In this document: piece by piece, positions 10,842 to 20,821 of the stretch
How the letters are laid out: each line of letters begins with the position of its first letter
Position numbering within the stretch: position 1 is the stretch's first letter
Origin: Shewanella sp. UCD-KL12
GTDB taxonomy: Bacteria > Pseudomonadota > Gammaproteobacteria > Enterobacterales > Shewanellaceae
Length of the DNA stretch: 64,000 bases
Assembly: GCF_001957125.1 (NCBI RefSeq)
Contig: NZ_MPHJ01000001.1
Span: forward strand, 764,882 to 828,881
Direction of reading: 5' to 3'
Made by a program: the position numbers and the translations under genes
The notes under the pieces: generated by a model
Databases searched by the model: none
The model's input: only the letters and a program-made list of their open reading frames with translations
What the model was told of the DNA's origin: nothing

Positions 10842-11033
10842 ATGATAGCAATGCATTGGTCTGCTAATCTTGAGGCTATGATTCTTCACTACAGACTTAG
10901 TCATCGCGAGTTGAGCATTAAAAATAGGCAGGTGGCGGGCTTTTTATACGAATGGCATAAGATTAGTTTGTTAAATAGCCAAGCTCGCAATCTTTATAAA
11001 AAAAGCGTTGACGCATTTAAAGGGAGGGGCTAA
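10842..11033 (+). CDS. Short hypothetical reading frame before the tRNA cluster
   Basis: A 63-aa frame encoding a basic, aromatic-rich peptide with no motif I recognise. There is a weak TAGGG 6 bp before the ATG. It lies in the 471-bp gap between folD and the tRNA genes, the only frame of size there. It could equally be chance, as composition gives no clear coding signal. Confidence 0.25.
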   Translation: MIAMHWSANLEAMILHYRLSHRELSIKNRQVAGFLYEWHKISLLNSQARNLYKKSVDAFKGRG

Positions 11034-11140
11034 TATGCGCTCCGTTCTCAACGAGAAGCTAGATTGTTCCCAAGTGAGATAGAAAATAGAATGTTATATC
11101 CCAATGCAGACATTCAATAATATTTTCAAAAAGTTATACT

Positions 11141-11217
<77 letters not shown>

Positions 11218-11280
11218 AATTTATTAAAGTAGGTTGCTAAACTCTTACTTTAAGGTTGAAAGGAAGGTAAGCTTATTAGC

Positions 11281-11317
11281 TTCGAATCCTCACTCTTTAT
11301 AATAGAGTGGTCGACCA
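11281..11317 (+). repeat. tRNA 3'-end relic downstream of tRNA-Pro
   Basis: The segment carries a T-loop-like TTCGAATCCTC, a small hairpin (CACTCT/AGAGTG) and then TCGACCAAAA, echoing the last 28 bases of the upstream tRNA-Pro including the encoded CCA. There is no 5' half, so it cannot be a tRNA. It looks like a diverged duplicate of a tRNA 3' tail. Confidence 0.5.
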
Positions 11318-11352
11318 AAATCATATTATTTGCCCACCAAAGCAGGTAATTA

Positions 11353-11368
11353 GAAAGATTCGTCTTTC
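11353..11368. repeat. Hairpin with TTCG tetraloop between tRNA genes
   Basis: GAAAGA-TTCG-TCTTTC is a perfect stem-loop nested inside a weaker AATTAG/CTAATT pair. It lies in the spacer before tRNA-Arg and may be a processing signal for the tRNA precursor. No T-run follows, so it is not a terminator. Confidence 0.5.
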
Positions 11369-11384
11369 AACGCTAATTCAGGAT

Positions 11385-11400
11385 GTGAGTTTTCTCACTT
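11385..11400. repeat. GTGAGTTTTCTCACTT hairpin, copy 1
   Basis: GTGAG-TTTT-CTCAC forms a perfect 5-bp hairpin just before tRNA-Arg. The same 16 bases recur after ppiD at 20309-20324. Confidence 0.6.
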
Positions 11401-11405
11401 TCGAA

Positions 11406-11482
11406 GCGCCCGTAGCTCAGTTGGATAGAGCATCCGCCTTCTAAGCGGATGGCCGCAGGTTCGAATCCTGCCGGGCGTACCA
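11406..11482 (+). tRNA. tRNA-Arg (anticodon TCT)
   Basis: A 77-nt cloverleaf with acceptor GCGCCCG/CGGGCGT (first pair G-T), anticodon stem TCCGC/GCGGA around CTTCTAA (anticodon TCT), T arm GCAGG-TTCGAAT-CCTGC and an encoded CCA. Confidence 0.95.
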
Positions 11483-11489
11483 TATCAGT

Positions 11490-11566
11490 GGTGATTGTAG
11501 CTCAGTTGGTAGAGCCCCGGATTGTGATTCCGGTTGTCGTGGGTTCGAGCCCCATCAGTCACCCCA
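11490..11566 (+). tRNA. tRNA-His (anticodon GTG)
   Basis: A 77-nt cloverleaf including the extra 5' G typical of tRNA-His. The anticodon loop TTGTGAT contains GTG, the T arm is GTGGG-TTCGAGC-CCCAT and CCA is encoded. It lies 7 bp after tRNA-Arg, so the two are cotranscribed. Confidence 0.95.
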
Positions 11567-11584
11567 CTTCTTTTGAAGTAAATT

Positions 11585-11613
11585 AAAAAAAGCGACCCTA
11601 GGTCGCTTTTTTT
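11585..11613 (+). terminator. Terminator of the tRNA operon
   Basis: AAAAAAGCGACC and GGTCGCTTTTTT pair around CTA, followed by further T bases, 19 bp after tRNA-His. Confidence 0.92.
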
Positions 11614-11820
11614 ACGCCTGTAATTCGTGTTTTAAGGTCGACTCTGAGGTAAAGCGTGGCTATAATGTCGCGTCTTGATATTTATCAATCATAAATGATT
11701 AGAGCCAGAATTCAGTTGTGATGGGCTTCCTAGTCACATTTTAAGTTCAAGAAACGAATACTTTAATAGTTGAAAATTCGACTATTGCAAAGGACGTAAG
11801 ACTTATTTCGAGGTAAAACA

Positions 11821-13125
11821 ATGCAAGTTTCTGTTGAAACAACTCAAGGCCTAGAGCGTCGCCTAACTATTTCTGTTCCTGCTGAGCAGATTGAAAAGAC
11901 CGTTAATGAAGCATTAAAAAGCGAAGCTAAGCGTGCTCGTCTTCCTGGCTTCCGTCCAGGCAAGGTGCCTGTAAGCGTGATCAAGAAGCGTTACGGCCAA
12001 GCTATTCGTCAGGATATTACTGGTGAAGTGATGCAGCGTAACTTCGTTGAAGCAATTATTGCTGAGAAGCTAAACCCAGCAGGTGCTCCAACTTTCGTAC
12101 CTGGTGAGTCTGATGCTGAAAGCTTCCAGTTTGTTGCTACTTTCGAGATCTACCCAGAAGTAGAATTAAAAGGTCTTGACGCTATCGCTGTTGAACAGCC
12201 AAAAGCTGAAGTGACTGACACAGATGTAGATGCAATGATTGAAACATTGCGTAAGCAACATGCAACGTTTGAAGCTGTTGAGCGTGAAGCTGCTGACGGC
12301 GACAAGGCGATGATCAACTTCGTTGGTTCTGTTGACGGTGAAGAGTTTGAAGGCGGAAAAGCTGAAAACTTCGAACTACAACTAGGTAGCGGCCGTATGA
12401 TCCCAGGTTTCGAGTCTGGTGTTGAAGGTCATAAAGCAGGTGAAGAGTTCGAGATCGAAGTGACTTTCCCTGAAGATTACCATGCTGAAAACTTGAAAGG
12501 TAAAGTTGCTAAGTTCGTTATCACACTTAACGAAGTTCAAGCTGCTAACCTTCCAGAAGTTAACGACGAATTTGCTAAGCTATTCGGTGTAACTGAAGGT
12601 GGTCTTGAAGCTCTTAAAGCTGAGATCAGCAAGAACATGGGTCGTGAGCTAGAGCAAGCGCTTAAAGCTAACGTTAAAGAGCAGGTGCTTAACGGTCTTC
12701 TAGAGCAAAACGAACTTGAACTTCCTAAGTCATTAATTGACGGTGAAGTTGAAGTGCTACGTAAGCAAGCTATGCAACGCTTCGGTGAGCAAGCTGCTAA
12801 CATGCCTGAACTACCAGCGGATCTGTTCACTGAGCAAGCTGAGCGTCGCGTTAAAGTTGGTCTACTTCTAGGTGAAGTGATCAAGACTAACGAGCTAAAA
12901 GCTGAAGATGAGCGTGTTCAAGGTCTAATCGCTTCTATGGCTTCTGCATACGAAGATCCAAGTGAAGTTGTTGAGTATTACAACAAGAACGAAGAGATGA
13001 TGCAGAACATGCGTAACGTCGCTCTTGAAGAACAAGCTGTTGAAGCATTGCTTAAAACTGCACAATTAACTGATAAAGAAGTTAATTTTGAAGAATTTAT
13101 GAACAAGGCTACACAACAAGGTTAA
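11821..13125 (+). CDS. tig: Trigger factor (ribosome-associated chaperone)
   Basis: Binds nascent chains at the ribosome exit tunnel and has prolyl isomerase activity. It has 434 aa. The N-terminal ribosome-binding signature [10 protein letters not shown] is at about residues 41-50. The FKBP-like domain (about 150-245) includes [10 protein letters not shown], and the C-terminal helical domain follows. Codon use is strongly biased, as expected for an abundant protein. It heads the conserved tig-clpP-clpX-lon order and has its own terminator. Confidence 0.97.
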   Translation: MQVSVETTQGLERRLTISVPAEQIEKTVNEALKSEAKRARLPGFRPGKVPVSVIKKRYGQAIRQDITGEVMQRNFVEAIIAEKLNPAGAPTFVPGESDAESFQFVATFEIYPEVELKGLDAIAVEQPKAEVTDTDVDAMIETLRKQHATFEAVEREAADGDKAMINFVGSVDGEEFEGGKAENFELQLGSGRMIPGFESGVEGHKAGEEFEIEVTFPEDYHAENLKGKVAKFVITLNEVQAANLPEVNDEFAKLFGVTEGGLEALKAEISKNMGRELEQALKANVKEQVLNGLLEQNELELPKSLIDGEVEVLRKQAMQRFGEQAANMPELPADLFTEQAERRVKVGLLLGEVIKTNELKAEDERVQGLIASMASAYEDPSEVVEYYNKNEEMMQNMRNVALEEQAVEALLKTAQLTDKEVNFEEFMNKATQQG

Positions 13126-13163
13126 GCTTCGCTTGACTTAAATGGTGATTAACCATTTATAAT

Positions 13164-13200
13164 GGCTCGTATGAGGTTCCTCATGCGAGCCGTTTTTATT
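13164..13200 (+). terminator. Terminator between tig and clpP
   Basis: GGCTCGTATGAGG pairs with CCTCATGCGAGCC through one T-G wobble around a TT loop, followed by GTTTTTATT. It ends only 15 bp before the clpP start, so it may act as a partial terminator or attenuator. Confidence 0.8.
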
Positions 13201-13215
13201 TAGGGATTATTAATA

Positions 13216-13827
13216 ATGCAAAATGCACCAGAATCAGTATTAAATGCACTCGTGCCTATGGTGGTCGAACAGACTGCTAAAGGTGAACGCTCATATGATA
13301 TCTATTCTCGACTATTAAAAGAGCGTATTATTTTCTTGGTTGGTCCAGTTGAAGAGCACATGGCTAACCTCGTTGTTGCACAATTACTGTTTTTGGAGTC
13401 GGAAAGTCCTGATAAGGATATCTTCCTGTATATTAACTCTCCAGGTGGTTCTGTCACTGCTGGCATGGCTATTTATGACACAATGCAGTTTATTAAACCT
13501 AATGTAAGTACAGTATGTATTGGCCAGGCAGCAAGCATGGGTGCATTCTTACTTGCAGGTGGGGCAGCGGGCAAGCGTCACTGCCTTCCTAATTCACGAG
13601 TAATGATCCATCAGCCGTTAGGTGGCTTCCAAGGCCAAGCTTCTGATATTGCCATTCATGCTCAAGAAATTTTGGGTATCAAAAACAAGCTAAACCAAAT
13701 GCTAGCTGAACATACTGGTCAGCCTTTAGAGGTTATTGAACGAGATACTGATCGTGATAACTTTATGAGTGCAACTGAAGCTGCCGAGTATGGGCTTGTT
13801 GATTCAGTTATGGATAAACGAAGCTGA
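13216..13827 (+). CDS. clpP: ATP-dependent Clp protease proteolytic subunit
   Basis: Serine peptidase forming the tetradecameric chamber of ClpXP and ClpAP. It has 203 aa including a probable short propeptide. The catalytic Ser is S107 in [10 protein letters not shown] and the His is H132 in VMIHQPLGG. The family segments [16 protein letters not shown] and AAEYGLVD are present. clpX follows after 84 bp with no terminator between, so the two are likely cotranscribed. Confidence 0.98.
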   Translation: MQNAPESVLNALVPMVVEQTAKGERSYDIYSRLLKERIIFLVGPVEEHMANLVVAQLLFLESESPDKDIFLYINSPGGSVTAGMAIYDTMQFIKPNVSTVCIGQAASMGAFLLAGGAAGKRHCLPNSRVMIHQPLGGFQGQASDIAIHAQEILGIKNKLNQMLAEHTGQPLEVIERDTDRDNFMSATEAAEYGLVDSVMDKRS

Positions 13828-13911
13828 TTTTTGTCTTTGGCTGAGCTATGCTCAGGAATAAGGCGTTAAATAGAATTATGTAGTGGTGCAGACTGCGCAA
13901 GAGGTAGTGTA

Positions 13912-15189
13912 ATGAGCGACAACAAAAGTACCGGTGACAGTGGGAAACTACTGTACTGCTCTTTTTGTGGAAAGAGTCAGCATGAGGTTCGTAAACTCAT
14001 AGCTGGTCCTTCAGTATATGTTTGTGATGAGTGCGTTGAGCTCTGCAACGATATTATTAGGGAAGAGATCAAAGAGATTTCACCGAAGCAAGATCAAGAT
14101 AAGTTACCCACACCTCATGAGTTACGAGCTCATTTGGATGATTACGTCATCGGGCAAGATAAAGCGAAGAAAGTGCTATCTGTAGCGGTATATAACCACT
14201 ATAAGCGCTTGAAGAATGCGACGCCTAAAGATGGTGTTGAGCTAGGTAAGAGTAATATCTTGCTAATCGGTCCAACAGGTAGTGGTAAAACATTACTTGC
14301 TGAAACCTTGGCTCGCTTCTTAGACGTGCCATTTACTATGGCTGATGCAACCACGCTTACTGAAGCTGGTTATGTTGGTGAGGATGTTGAAAATATCATC
14401 CAAAAGCTGCTACAGAAGTGTGACTACGATGTAGAGAAGGCACAACGCGGCATCGTTTATATCGATGAGATTGATAAAATCAGCCGTAAGTCTGACAACC
14501 CATCAATTACACGCGATGTATCTGGTGAAGGTGTGCAGCAAGCTTTGCTTAAGTTGATTGAAGGTACCGTTGCGGCTGTTCCGCCACAAGGTGGCCGTAA
14601 ACACCCTCAGCAAGAGTTCCTGCAGGTTGATACCTCCAAGATACTGTTTGTCTGTGGTGGCGCTTTCTCTGGCCTTGAGAAGGTCATTGAGCAACGCAGT
14701 CATAAGGGAACGGGTATTGGCTTCGGCGCTGAAGTAAAAGGTGAAGACGATAAAGCGACTATTTCTGATACCTTGATGCAAGTAGAACCTGAAGATTTGG
14801 TGAAGTATGGTCTTATTCCAGAGTTTATTGGTCGACTTCCCGTACTCGCTACACTTGCAGAGCTTGACGATGCCGCATTAATTCAGATCTTGTCTGAGCC
14901 TAAAAATGCGTTAACGAAGCAATTTGCAGCACTTTTTGAGATGGAAGATGTTGAGCTTGAGTTTCGTGAAGATGCCTTGAAAGCTATCGCGCTGAAAGCG
15001 ATGACTCGAAAGACTGGTGCTCGTGGTCTACGCTCAATCGTAGAAGGTATCTTACTTGATATCATGTACGACCTACCATCAGCTGACGATGTGACCAAAG
15101 TGGTCATTGATGAGTCAGTGGTAAAGGGTGAGTCAACGCCTATACTTATCTATGAAAATAGTGAGTCTCAAGCCGCTGGTGGCGAGTAA
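13912..15189 (+). CDS. clpX: ATP-dependent Clp protease ATPase subunit ClpX
   Basis: AAA+ unfoldase that feeds substrates to ClpP. It has 425 aa. The N-terminal zinc-binding domain uses C16, C19, C38 and C41. Walker A GPTGSGKT is at residues 120-127 and Walker [11 protein letters not shown] follows around 183-192. The IGF loop that docks on ClpP is visible as GIGFGAEV. A terminator lies after the gene. Confidence 0.98.
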   Translation: MSDNKSTGDSGKLLYCSFCGKSQHEVRKLIAGPSVYVCDECVELCNDIIREEIKEISPKQDQDKLPTPHELRAHLDDYVIGQDKAKKVLSVAVYNHYKRLKNATPKDGVELGKSNILLIGPTGSGKTLLAETLARFLDVPFTMADATTLTEAGYVGEDVENIIQKLLQKCDYDVEKAQRGIVYIDEIDKISRKSDNPSITRDVSGEGVQQALLKLIEGTVAAVPPQGGRKHPQQEFLQVDTSKILFVCGGAFSGLEKVIEQRSHKGTGIGFGAEVKGEDDKATISDTLMQVEPEDLVKYGLIPEFIGRLPVLATLAELDDAALIQILSEPKNALTKQFAALFEMEDVELEFREDALKAIALKAMTRKTGARGLRSIVEGILLDIMYDLPSADDVTKVVIDESVVKGESTPILIYENSESQAAGGE

Positions 15190-15216
15190 ATAATTGTAAA
15201 ATTACTCAAATTTGTT

Positions 15217-15245
15217 AAAAAGGAGCCTATATGGCTCCTTTTTTA
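15217..15245 (+). terminator. Terminator after clpX
   Basis: AAAAAGGAGCC and GGCTCCTTTTTT pair around TATAT, with a T-run. Confidence 0.92.
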
Positions 15246-15276
15246 TGCGCTCAGTTTATAAATTTGTCATTCACCA

Positions 15277-15303
15277 TTGAAACGGATGAAATTATCCCAA
15301 TAT
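15277..15303 (+). promoter_or_regulatory. Candidate sigma-32 promoter of lon
   Basis: TTGAAA, a 13-bp spacer, then CCCAATAT resembles the heat-shock promoter pattern CTTGAAA-N11-16-CCCCATNT. It ends about 35 bp before the lon start. lon is a known sigma-32 gene in E. coli. The call rests on the motif and its position. Confidence 0.5.
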
Positions 15304-15337
15304 ACTGATTAGTATTATCATCAAACGGAATCGAGCT

Positions 15338-17695
15338 ATGACACAAGAGAGTGAAGCGCGAATCGAACTACCCGTACTGCCACTTAGAGATGTGGTGGTC
15401 TACCCCCATATGGTTATTCCGTTATTTGTCGGACGGGAAAAATCTATTCGTTGTCTAGAAACAGCGATGGAACAAGACAAGCAGATAATTCTCGTTGCAC
15501 AGCGTGATGCTGAGCTCGATGACCCTAGCATTGATGACATTTTTGAAGTGGGAACAGTTGCTTCAATTTTACAGTTATTGAAGCTACCTGATGGCACAGT
15601 AAAAGTACTGGTTGAAGGTGGCAAGCGTGCGCGTATCGAAAAATACACCGATGAAGAGTCTTTCTTTGTCGCTTCTGCACAATACCTTGAATCTGAGCCT
15701 ATGGCGGAAAAAGAGGAAGAGGTATTAGTTCGTAGTGCCGTGGGTCAGTTTGAAGGCTATATCAAGCTAAATAAGAAGATCCCACCAGAAGTACTCACTT
15801 CGCTATCAGGTATCGATGAAGCTGCACGCCTTGCTGATACGATGGCGGCGCATATGCCGCTTAAGCTGGATGACAAACAATCTGTGCTAGAGATGGTTGA
15901 TGTTGCTGAGCGTCTAGAGTATCTGATGGCAATGATGGAGTCTGAAATTGATCTCCTTCAGGTTGAGAAACGTATTCGCTCACGTGTTAAAAAGCAGATG
16001 GAAAAGAGTCAGCGTGAGTATTATCTCAATGAGCAGATGAAGGCAATTCAAAAAGAGCTTGGTGATATTGACGAGTCTCATGATGAATTTGAAAGTTTAG
16101 CTAAGAAAATTGATGAAGCTAAAATGCCTGAAGAAGCTAAAGATAAGGCAACTGCTGAGCTAAACAAGTTAAAAATGATGTCACCAATGTCAGCTGAAGC
16201 GACTGTTGTTCGTAGTTATGTTGATTGGATGATCTCAGTACCTTGGCGTCAACGCTCTAAAATTAAGCGCGATTTAGCTAAGGCGCAAGACGTTTTAGAT
16301 ACTGATCACTTTGGCCTAGAGAAGGTCAAGGAGCGCATTCTTGAGTACCTAGCGGTGCAGAGTCGTGTTAAGCAGCTTAAAGGGCCAATTCTTTGTTTAG
16401 TTGGACCACCAGGTGTAGGTAAAACGTCTCTTGGACAGTCAATCGCTAAAGCTACAGGCCGTAAATATGTGCGTGTGGCATTAGGTGGCGTGCGTGATGA
16501 GGCTGAGATCCGTGGACATCGTCGTACTTACATTGGCTCAATGCCGGGTAAAGTGATTCAAAAGATGTCTAAGGTTGGGGTGAAGAACCCACTTTTCTTA
16601 CTCGATGAGATCGATAAGATGAGTAGCGATATGCGTGGCGACCCAGCTTCTGCACTACTTGAAGTGCTGGATCCTGAGCAGAACGCAACTTTTAGTGACC
16701 ATTACCTAGAGGTGGATTACGACCTTTCAGATGTGATGTTTGTCGCTACATCTAACTCAATGAATATTCCAGGTCCTTTGCTGGATCGTATGGAAGTGAT
16801 TCGTCTATCTGGTTACACAGAAGATGAGAAGCTAAACATTGCTAAACAACACCTTTTACCTAAACAGATTGAGCGTAATGGTCTGAAATTAAAAGAGGTT
16901 ACTGTCGATGATAGTGCGATTATAGGTATTATTCGTTACTACACACGAGAAGCGGGTGTCCGTGCGCTTGAGCGTGAGCTATCTAAGATATGTCGTAAAG
17001 TCGTTAAGCAGATCATGCTTGATAAATCTGTAAAGCATGTGGATGTTAATCAAGACAACCTTAAGTCGTTTCTTGGTGTACAGCGCTGTGATTACGGTAA
17101 AGCTGAGTCTAACAACCAGATTGGTCAGGTTACCGGACTTGCATGGACTGAAGTGGGCGGCGATCTATTAACGATTGAAGCAACATCGGTACCTGGCAAA
17201 GGCAAGCTGAGCTATACCGGTTCACTTGGTGATGTGATGCAGGAATCAATTCAAGCTGCGATGACAGTCGTTAGAGCTCGTGCTGAACAGCTTGGCATCA
17301 ATCCAGACTTTTATGAAAAACGCGACATTCATGTCCACGTTCCAGAAGGTGCGACACCAAAAGATGGTCCTTCAGCGGGCGCAGCTATGTGTACAGCGCT
17401 TGTTTCTAGCTTAACGGGTAACCCAGTTAGGGCAGATGTGGCTATGACAGGTGAAATAACACTGCGTGGCGAAGTCCTGCCGATTGGTGGATTGAAAGAA
17501 AAACTACTTGCAGCTCATCGTGGCGGCACAAAAGTAGTATTGATTCCAAAGGAAAATGAGCGTGATTTGGAAGAAATACCAGCTAATGTAGTAGCGGATC
17601 TGAAAATTCATCCTGTTCGTTGGGTGGATGAAGTGCTTGAATTGGCGTTAGAGCGACCAATTGAGGGCTTTGAAGTGGTTAAAAATTTGGGCTAA
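15338..17695 (+). CDS. lon: ATP-dependent protease Lon
   Basis: Cytosolic AAA+ serine protease that degrades misfolded and regulatory proteins. It has 785 aa, the usual length. The N-terminal substrate-binding domain begins with [16 protein letters not shown]. Walker A GPPGVGKT is at residues 356-363. The catalytic Ser is S679 in DGPSAGAAM and the catalytic Lys lies in [15 protein letters not shown] heat-shock-like promoter precedes it and hupB follows, as in E. coli. Confidence 0.98.
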   Translation: MTQESEARIELPVLPLRDVVVYPHMVIPLFVGREKSIRCLETAMEQDKQIILVAQRDAELDDPSIDDIFEVGTVASILQLLKLPDGTVKVLVEGGKRARIEKYTDEESFFVASAQYLESEPMAEKEEEVLVRSAVGQFEGYIKLNKKIPPEVLTSLSGIDEAARLADTMAAHMPLKLDDKQSVLEMVDVAERLEYLMAMMESEIDLLQVEKRIRSRVKKQMEKSQREYYLNEQMKAIQKELGDIDESHDEFESLAKKIDEAKMPEEAKDKATAELNKLKMMSPMSAEATVVRSYVDWMISVPWRQRSKIKRDLAKAQDVLDTDHFGLEKVKERILEYLAVQSRVKQLKGPILCLVGPPGVGKTSLGQSIAKATGRKYVRVALGGVRDEAEIRGHRRTYIGSMPGKVIQKMSKVGVKNPLFLLDEIDKMSSDMRGDPASALLEVLDPEQNATFSDHYLEVDYDLSDVMFVATSNSMNIPGPLLDRMEVIRLSGYTEDEKLNIAKQHLLPKQIERNGLKLKEVTVDDSAIIGIIRYYTREAGVRALERELSKICRKVVKQIMLDKSVKHVDVNQDNLKSFLGVQRCDYGKAESNNQIGQVTGLAWTEVGGDLLTIEATSVPGKGKLSYTGSLGDVMQESIQAAMTVVRARAEQLGINPDFYEKRDIHVHVPEGATPKDGPSAGAAMCTALVSSLTGNPVRADVAMTGEITLRGEVLPIGGLKEKLLAAHRGGTKVVLIPKENERDLEEIPANVVADLKIHPVRWVDEVLELALERPIEGFEVVKNLG

Positions 17696-17952
17696 CGCAA
17701 AAAATTGCCCAATTGCAGTAAAATAATTGCAAAAAGGGCTTTTTAAAGTCGCTAGCTGTGGTAGCCTAGGTCGGTGGATAGCTCATATCTCTCAAGCCCT
17801 TATGGCAACTGGTTTTGAGCTGTTTTCAATTATATTTAGCAGCTTTTCCTATAGAGCTTGAGTTTTAGTTTCAAGCTTGTTATAAAAGCCATCGCAGACC
17901 GCTCTAGACATGGATTTGGTTGCGGTGCAAAAATTACATTCAAGGGGATGAC

Positions 17953-18225
17953 ATGAACAAATCTGAACTAATCGAGAAAATCGCTTCTGGTGCTGACATT
18001 TCTAAAGCGGCTGCTGGCCGTGCATTAGATTCTTTCATTGGCGCTGTTACTGATGGTCTTAAAGATGGCGATAAGATTTCTCTAGTTGGTTTTGGTACTT
18101 TTGAAGTGCGTCAACGCGCTGAGCGTACTGGTCGTAACCCACAGACGGGTAAAGAGATCAAAATCGCTGCTGCAAACATTCCTGCATTCAAAGCAGGTAA
18201 AGCTCTAAAAGACGCTGTAAACTAA
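17953..18225 (+). CDS. hupB: DNA-binding protein HU-beta
   Basis: Histone-like nucleoid protein of 90 aa. It has the HU dimerisation N-terminus [18 protein letters not shown] and the DNA-binding arm with [12 protein letters not shown]. The ATG at 17953 has an AAGGGG ribosome-binding site; an upstream start at 17920 would add 11 residues not found in HU. The 257-bp gap after lon holds its promoter region. Confidence 0.97.
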   Translation: MNKSELIEKIASGADISKAAAGRALDSFIGAVTDGLKDGDKISLVGFGTFEVRQRAERTGRNPQTGKEIKIAAANIPAFKAGKALKDAVN

Positions 18226-18370
18226 AATCAGTTTTACCGCTCTTACTAAAGCCAAGGCTTTTTTAAAAGAGTATCGTAAAATACAAGCACTGCTCTAGCG
18301 GTGCTTTTTACGAATATTGACTAAGGTTTGAATTGGCAATTTTGATTGCTAACTACCTAAAAGTTTACGA

Positions 18371-18403
18371 AAAGGCGCATCTCAATCGTGATGCGCCTTT
18401 TTT
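18371..18403 (+). terminator. Terminator after hupB
   Basis: AAAGGCGCATC and GATGCGCCTTT pair as an 11-bp stem, followed by a T-run. It lies 30 bp before ppiD. Confidence 0.9.
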
Positions 18404-18432
18404 AATTTTAATCGCAACAAGCGAGAGAATAG

Positions 18433-20298
18433 ATGTTAGAGAAGATTCGCGAAGGCTCACAGGGCGTGATTGCAAAAAGCATTCTAGTTCTAGTGATACT
18501 TTCCTTTGCATTTACTGGTGTAAGTAGTTACTTAGGTTCATCGACAGAGGCCGCTGCTGCTACCGTCAATGGTGAAGAGATCAGTGAATCAGCCTTGGAA
18601 CAAGCCTACCAAAGTGAACGTGCTCGACTAGAGCAGCAACTAGGTGAGATGTTCGATGCATTAGCGGCTGATGACACTTATTTAGCCAGCGTCAAACAAA
18701 GCGTTTTAGAGCGTCTTGTTGCTGAAAAATTATTAGACCAATCTGCTATTGAGCTTGGCTTAAGAGTATCTGATGAGCAGATTAAAAATGCCATCATGAC
18801 TGAGCCTGCTTTCCAAACAGATGGTCAGTTTGATAATGATCGCTATTTAGCAATTTTGCGTCAGTTGGGTTACCAAACTAACTCATTCAGAGACATGATG
18901 CGTACCGATATGACACGCAGACAGTTGGTTGCGTCTCTAGTGGGGTCAGAGTTCGTACTTCCTGGTGAAACTAGCTATCTAGCGGGTATCCAAGGTCAGA
19001 CTCGCGACATTCGCTATCATATCGTTGATGCAAGCCCGTTCGTTGCTGATGCCAATGTTACAGATGAACAAGCTGAGTCGTTCTATAACTCAAACTTAGC
19101 GCAGTTCATGAGCCCTGAAACATTGAGTCTTGAGTATATCGAACTTGATGCTACAGCTATGGCTGCCGATGTTGTTATCAGTGATGAAGATGCTCAGTCT
19201 TTCTATGATGAAAACAAGAACCAGTACCTGAAAGCTGAAAAGCGTCTTGCTGGTCATATATTGGTGAATCTAGGCGATGACGAGTCAGCGTCTAAAGCAA
19301 AAGCTGAAGCTATCTACGCTAAGCTTAATGCTGGTGAAGATTTTGCAGAACTTGCTAAAACAGATTCTGAAGATACTTTCAGCGGAGAGCAGGGCGGACA
19401 ACTTGATTGGTTTGAACAAGGTGTTATGGAACCTGCTTTCGATGAAGCTTTATATTCCCTTGAAAAAGGTCAGTATTCAGCTGTCGTCAAGACAAGCTTT
19501 GGTTACCATATTATCAAGCTTCTTGATGTACAGCCTGGTGAGCAAGCGCCATTTGCAGATGTTAAAGCAAAAATTATTGCTCAGCTAAAGCAAACAAAAG
19601 CAGTTGATACCTTCTTTAGTCTTCAGCAAACATTGGCTGATGTAACTTATGAAGTGCCAGATACGCTTAGTGAAGCGGCAAACGAGTTAGGTGTTGAGGT
19701 TCAATCTACGCCTGTATTTACTCGTACAAATGCACCTGCACCTTTTGATAATCCTGAAGTATTGAAAGCAGCATTTTCTACCACTGTTTTACTTGATGGT
19801 ATGAACAGTGATGTGATTGAAGTTGACGCTAACCATGCAATGGTTATTCGTATTAAATCACATACCGCTGCTGGTACTGTCGACTTTGCTACGGTTAAAC
19901 CTGGTATTGTTGAACGTTTGAAGCAGGAACAAGCTAATGAAATTGCTCGTGATAAAGCACAGGCGTTAGTCAGTTCGTTCGCAGCTGCAGATGCTGGTAC
20001 TGAGTCAATCACTAAAACTAAGCTTGGACGCTTTGATCAAAGTGTCGATGGCGCAATCACTAGTAAAGCTTTCCAAATGGCTCAGCCTGCTGGTTCTGCA
20101 GTGGTTGATACTGTTGCACTAGCAAATGGTTATGCCGTTATTGCGCTAGATAAAGTGAACGCTGCTGAAGGTATTGATGATAATGTGCTAGGCGCTCTTG
20201 AGCAACGCTTAAGTGCACAATACAGTGAAGGTGATTACCGTGCCCTTATAGCGACGCTAAAAGCTAAAGGTGAAGTGATTTACAGCCCTGTTCAGTAA
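18433..20298 (+). CDS. ppiD: Periplasmic chaperone / peptidyl-prolyl isomerase PpiD
   Basis: Inner-membrane-anchored periplasmic chaperone that acts on proteins leaving the Sec translocon. It has 621 aa. A single N-terminal membrane helix spans about residues 16-34, followed by a SurA-like domain. A parvulin domain at about 270-365 carries the signatures GGQLDWFEQGVMEPAFDEA and TSFGYHIIKL. Position after hupB matches E. coli. Confidence 0.95.
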   Translation: MLEKIREGSQGVIAKSILVLVILSFAFTGVSSYLGSSTEAAAATVNGEEISESALEQAYQSERARLEQQLGEMFDALAADDTYLASVKQSVLERLVAEKLLDQSAIELGLRVSDEQIKNAIMTEPAFQTDGQFDNDRYLAILRQLGYQTNSFRDMMRTDMTRRQLVASLVGSEFVLPGETSYLAGIQGQTRDIRYHIVDASPFVADANVTDEQAESFYNSNLAQFMSPETLSLEYIELDATAMAADVVISDEDAQSFYDENKNQYLKAEKRLAGHILVNLGDDESASKAKAEAIYAKLNAGEDFAELAKTDSEDTFSGEQGGQLDWFEQGVMEPAFDEALYSLEKGQYSAVVKTSFGYHIIKLLDVQPGEQAPFADVKAKIIAQLKQTKAVDTFFSLQQTLADVTYEVPDTLSEAANELGVEVQSTPVFTRTNAPAPFDNPEVLKAAFSTTVLLDGMNSDVIEVDANHAMVIRIKSHTAAGTVDFATVKPGIVERLKQEQANEIARDKAQALVSSFAAADAGTESITKTKLGRFDQSVDGAITSKAFQMAQPAGSAVVDTVALANGYAVIALDKVNAAEGIDDNVLGALEQRLSAQYSEGDYRALIATLKAKGEVIYSPVQ

Positions 20299-20308
20299 AG
20301 AAGACATC

Positions 20309-20324
20309 GTGAGTTTTCTCACTT
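20309..20324. repeat. GTGAGTTTTCTCACTT hairpin, copy 2
   Basis: The same 16 bases as at 11385-11400, again forming GTGAG-TTTT-CTCAC. It sits between the ppiD stop and its terminator. Confidence 0.6.
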
Positions 20325-20330
20325 AAATGA

Positions 20331-20356
20331 AAGGTCAGCATAAGCTGACCTTTTTT
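20331..20356 (+). terminator. Terminator after ppiD
   Basis: AAGGTCAGC and GCTGACCTT pair around ATAA, with a T-run. Confidence 0.92.
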
Positions 20357-20554
20357 ATGTCTGGCCATAAATGTTCCATTCATTTATTGGCATTTCCGCC
20401 ATCCGTGCCATCAACGTCCGCAGTCGTATCCACACCCGTTTATCTACTTCTTCGATTGGCGTTTTACTGGTAAGCCTAAGCATTCACTGGTAACGCGTTT
20501 CCGCCCCAAAGTGGACTATCACAATTTTGTAGTTATTAAGAAAAGGATGTTTTT
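20355..20554 (-). pseudogene. Decayed reading frame between ppiD and the Gly-rich lipoprotein
   Basis: Read on the minus strand, one frame runs from about 20554 to a stop at 20355-20357. It is broken only by an in-frame TGA at 20484-20486. The last 42 codons encode a protein-like basic, amphipathic peptide containing RVWIRLRTLMARMAEMP. The tail overlaps the T-run of the ppiD terminator. I do not recognise the family; a remnant of a mobile-element or accessory gene is possible. The rest of 20555-20821 shows nothing further. Confidence 0.3.
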
Positions 20555-20821
20555 CTCCCTATACTCACCGGTTTAATGGTTAGCTTGATAGCGTTATGAA
20601 GCTTAATGCCTAGGTGATAACGGCTTGTAAATACATCAAGCAGGACCGAAATGTAATCGGTTGCTTATTTTCATGAGGGGTTGACTAAGGCTGCACTCTA
20701 ATTCACTATTTATAAAGAATAATGCCCCCTCCACACGTCCAGAGGCTTATTAATAGCCCATTATTACAACTTCAAAAAATCTATAACTTCAAAAAATCTG
20801 TTTCATTATAAGGAAAATAAC

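Noticed and set aside
11218..11317. Fourth functional tRNA
   Set aside because: No acceptor 5' strand, D arm or anticodon arm can be built.
18333..18527. 64-aa frame between hupB and ppiD
   Set aside because: Runs through the hupB terminator and into ppiD in another frame.
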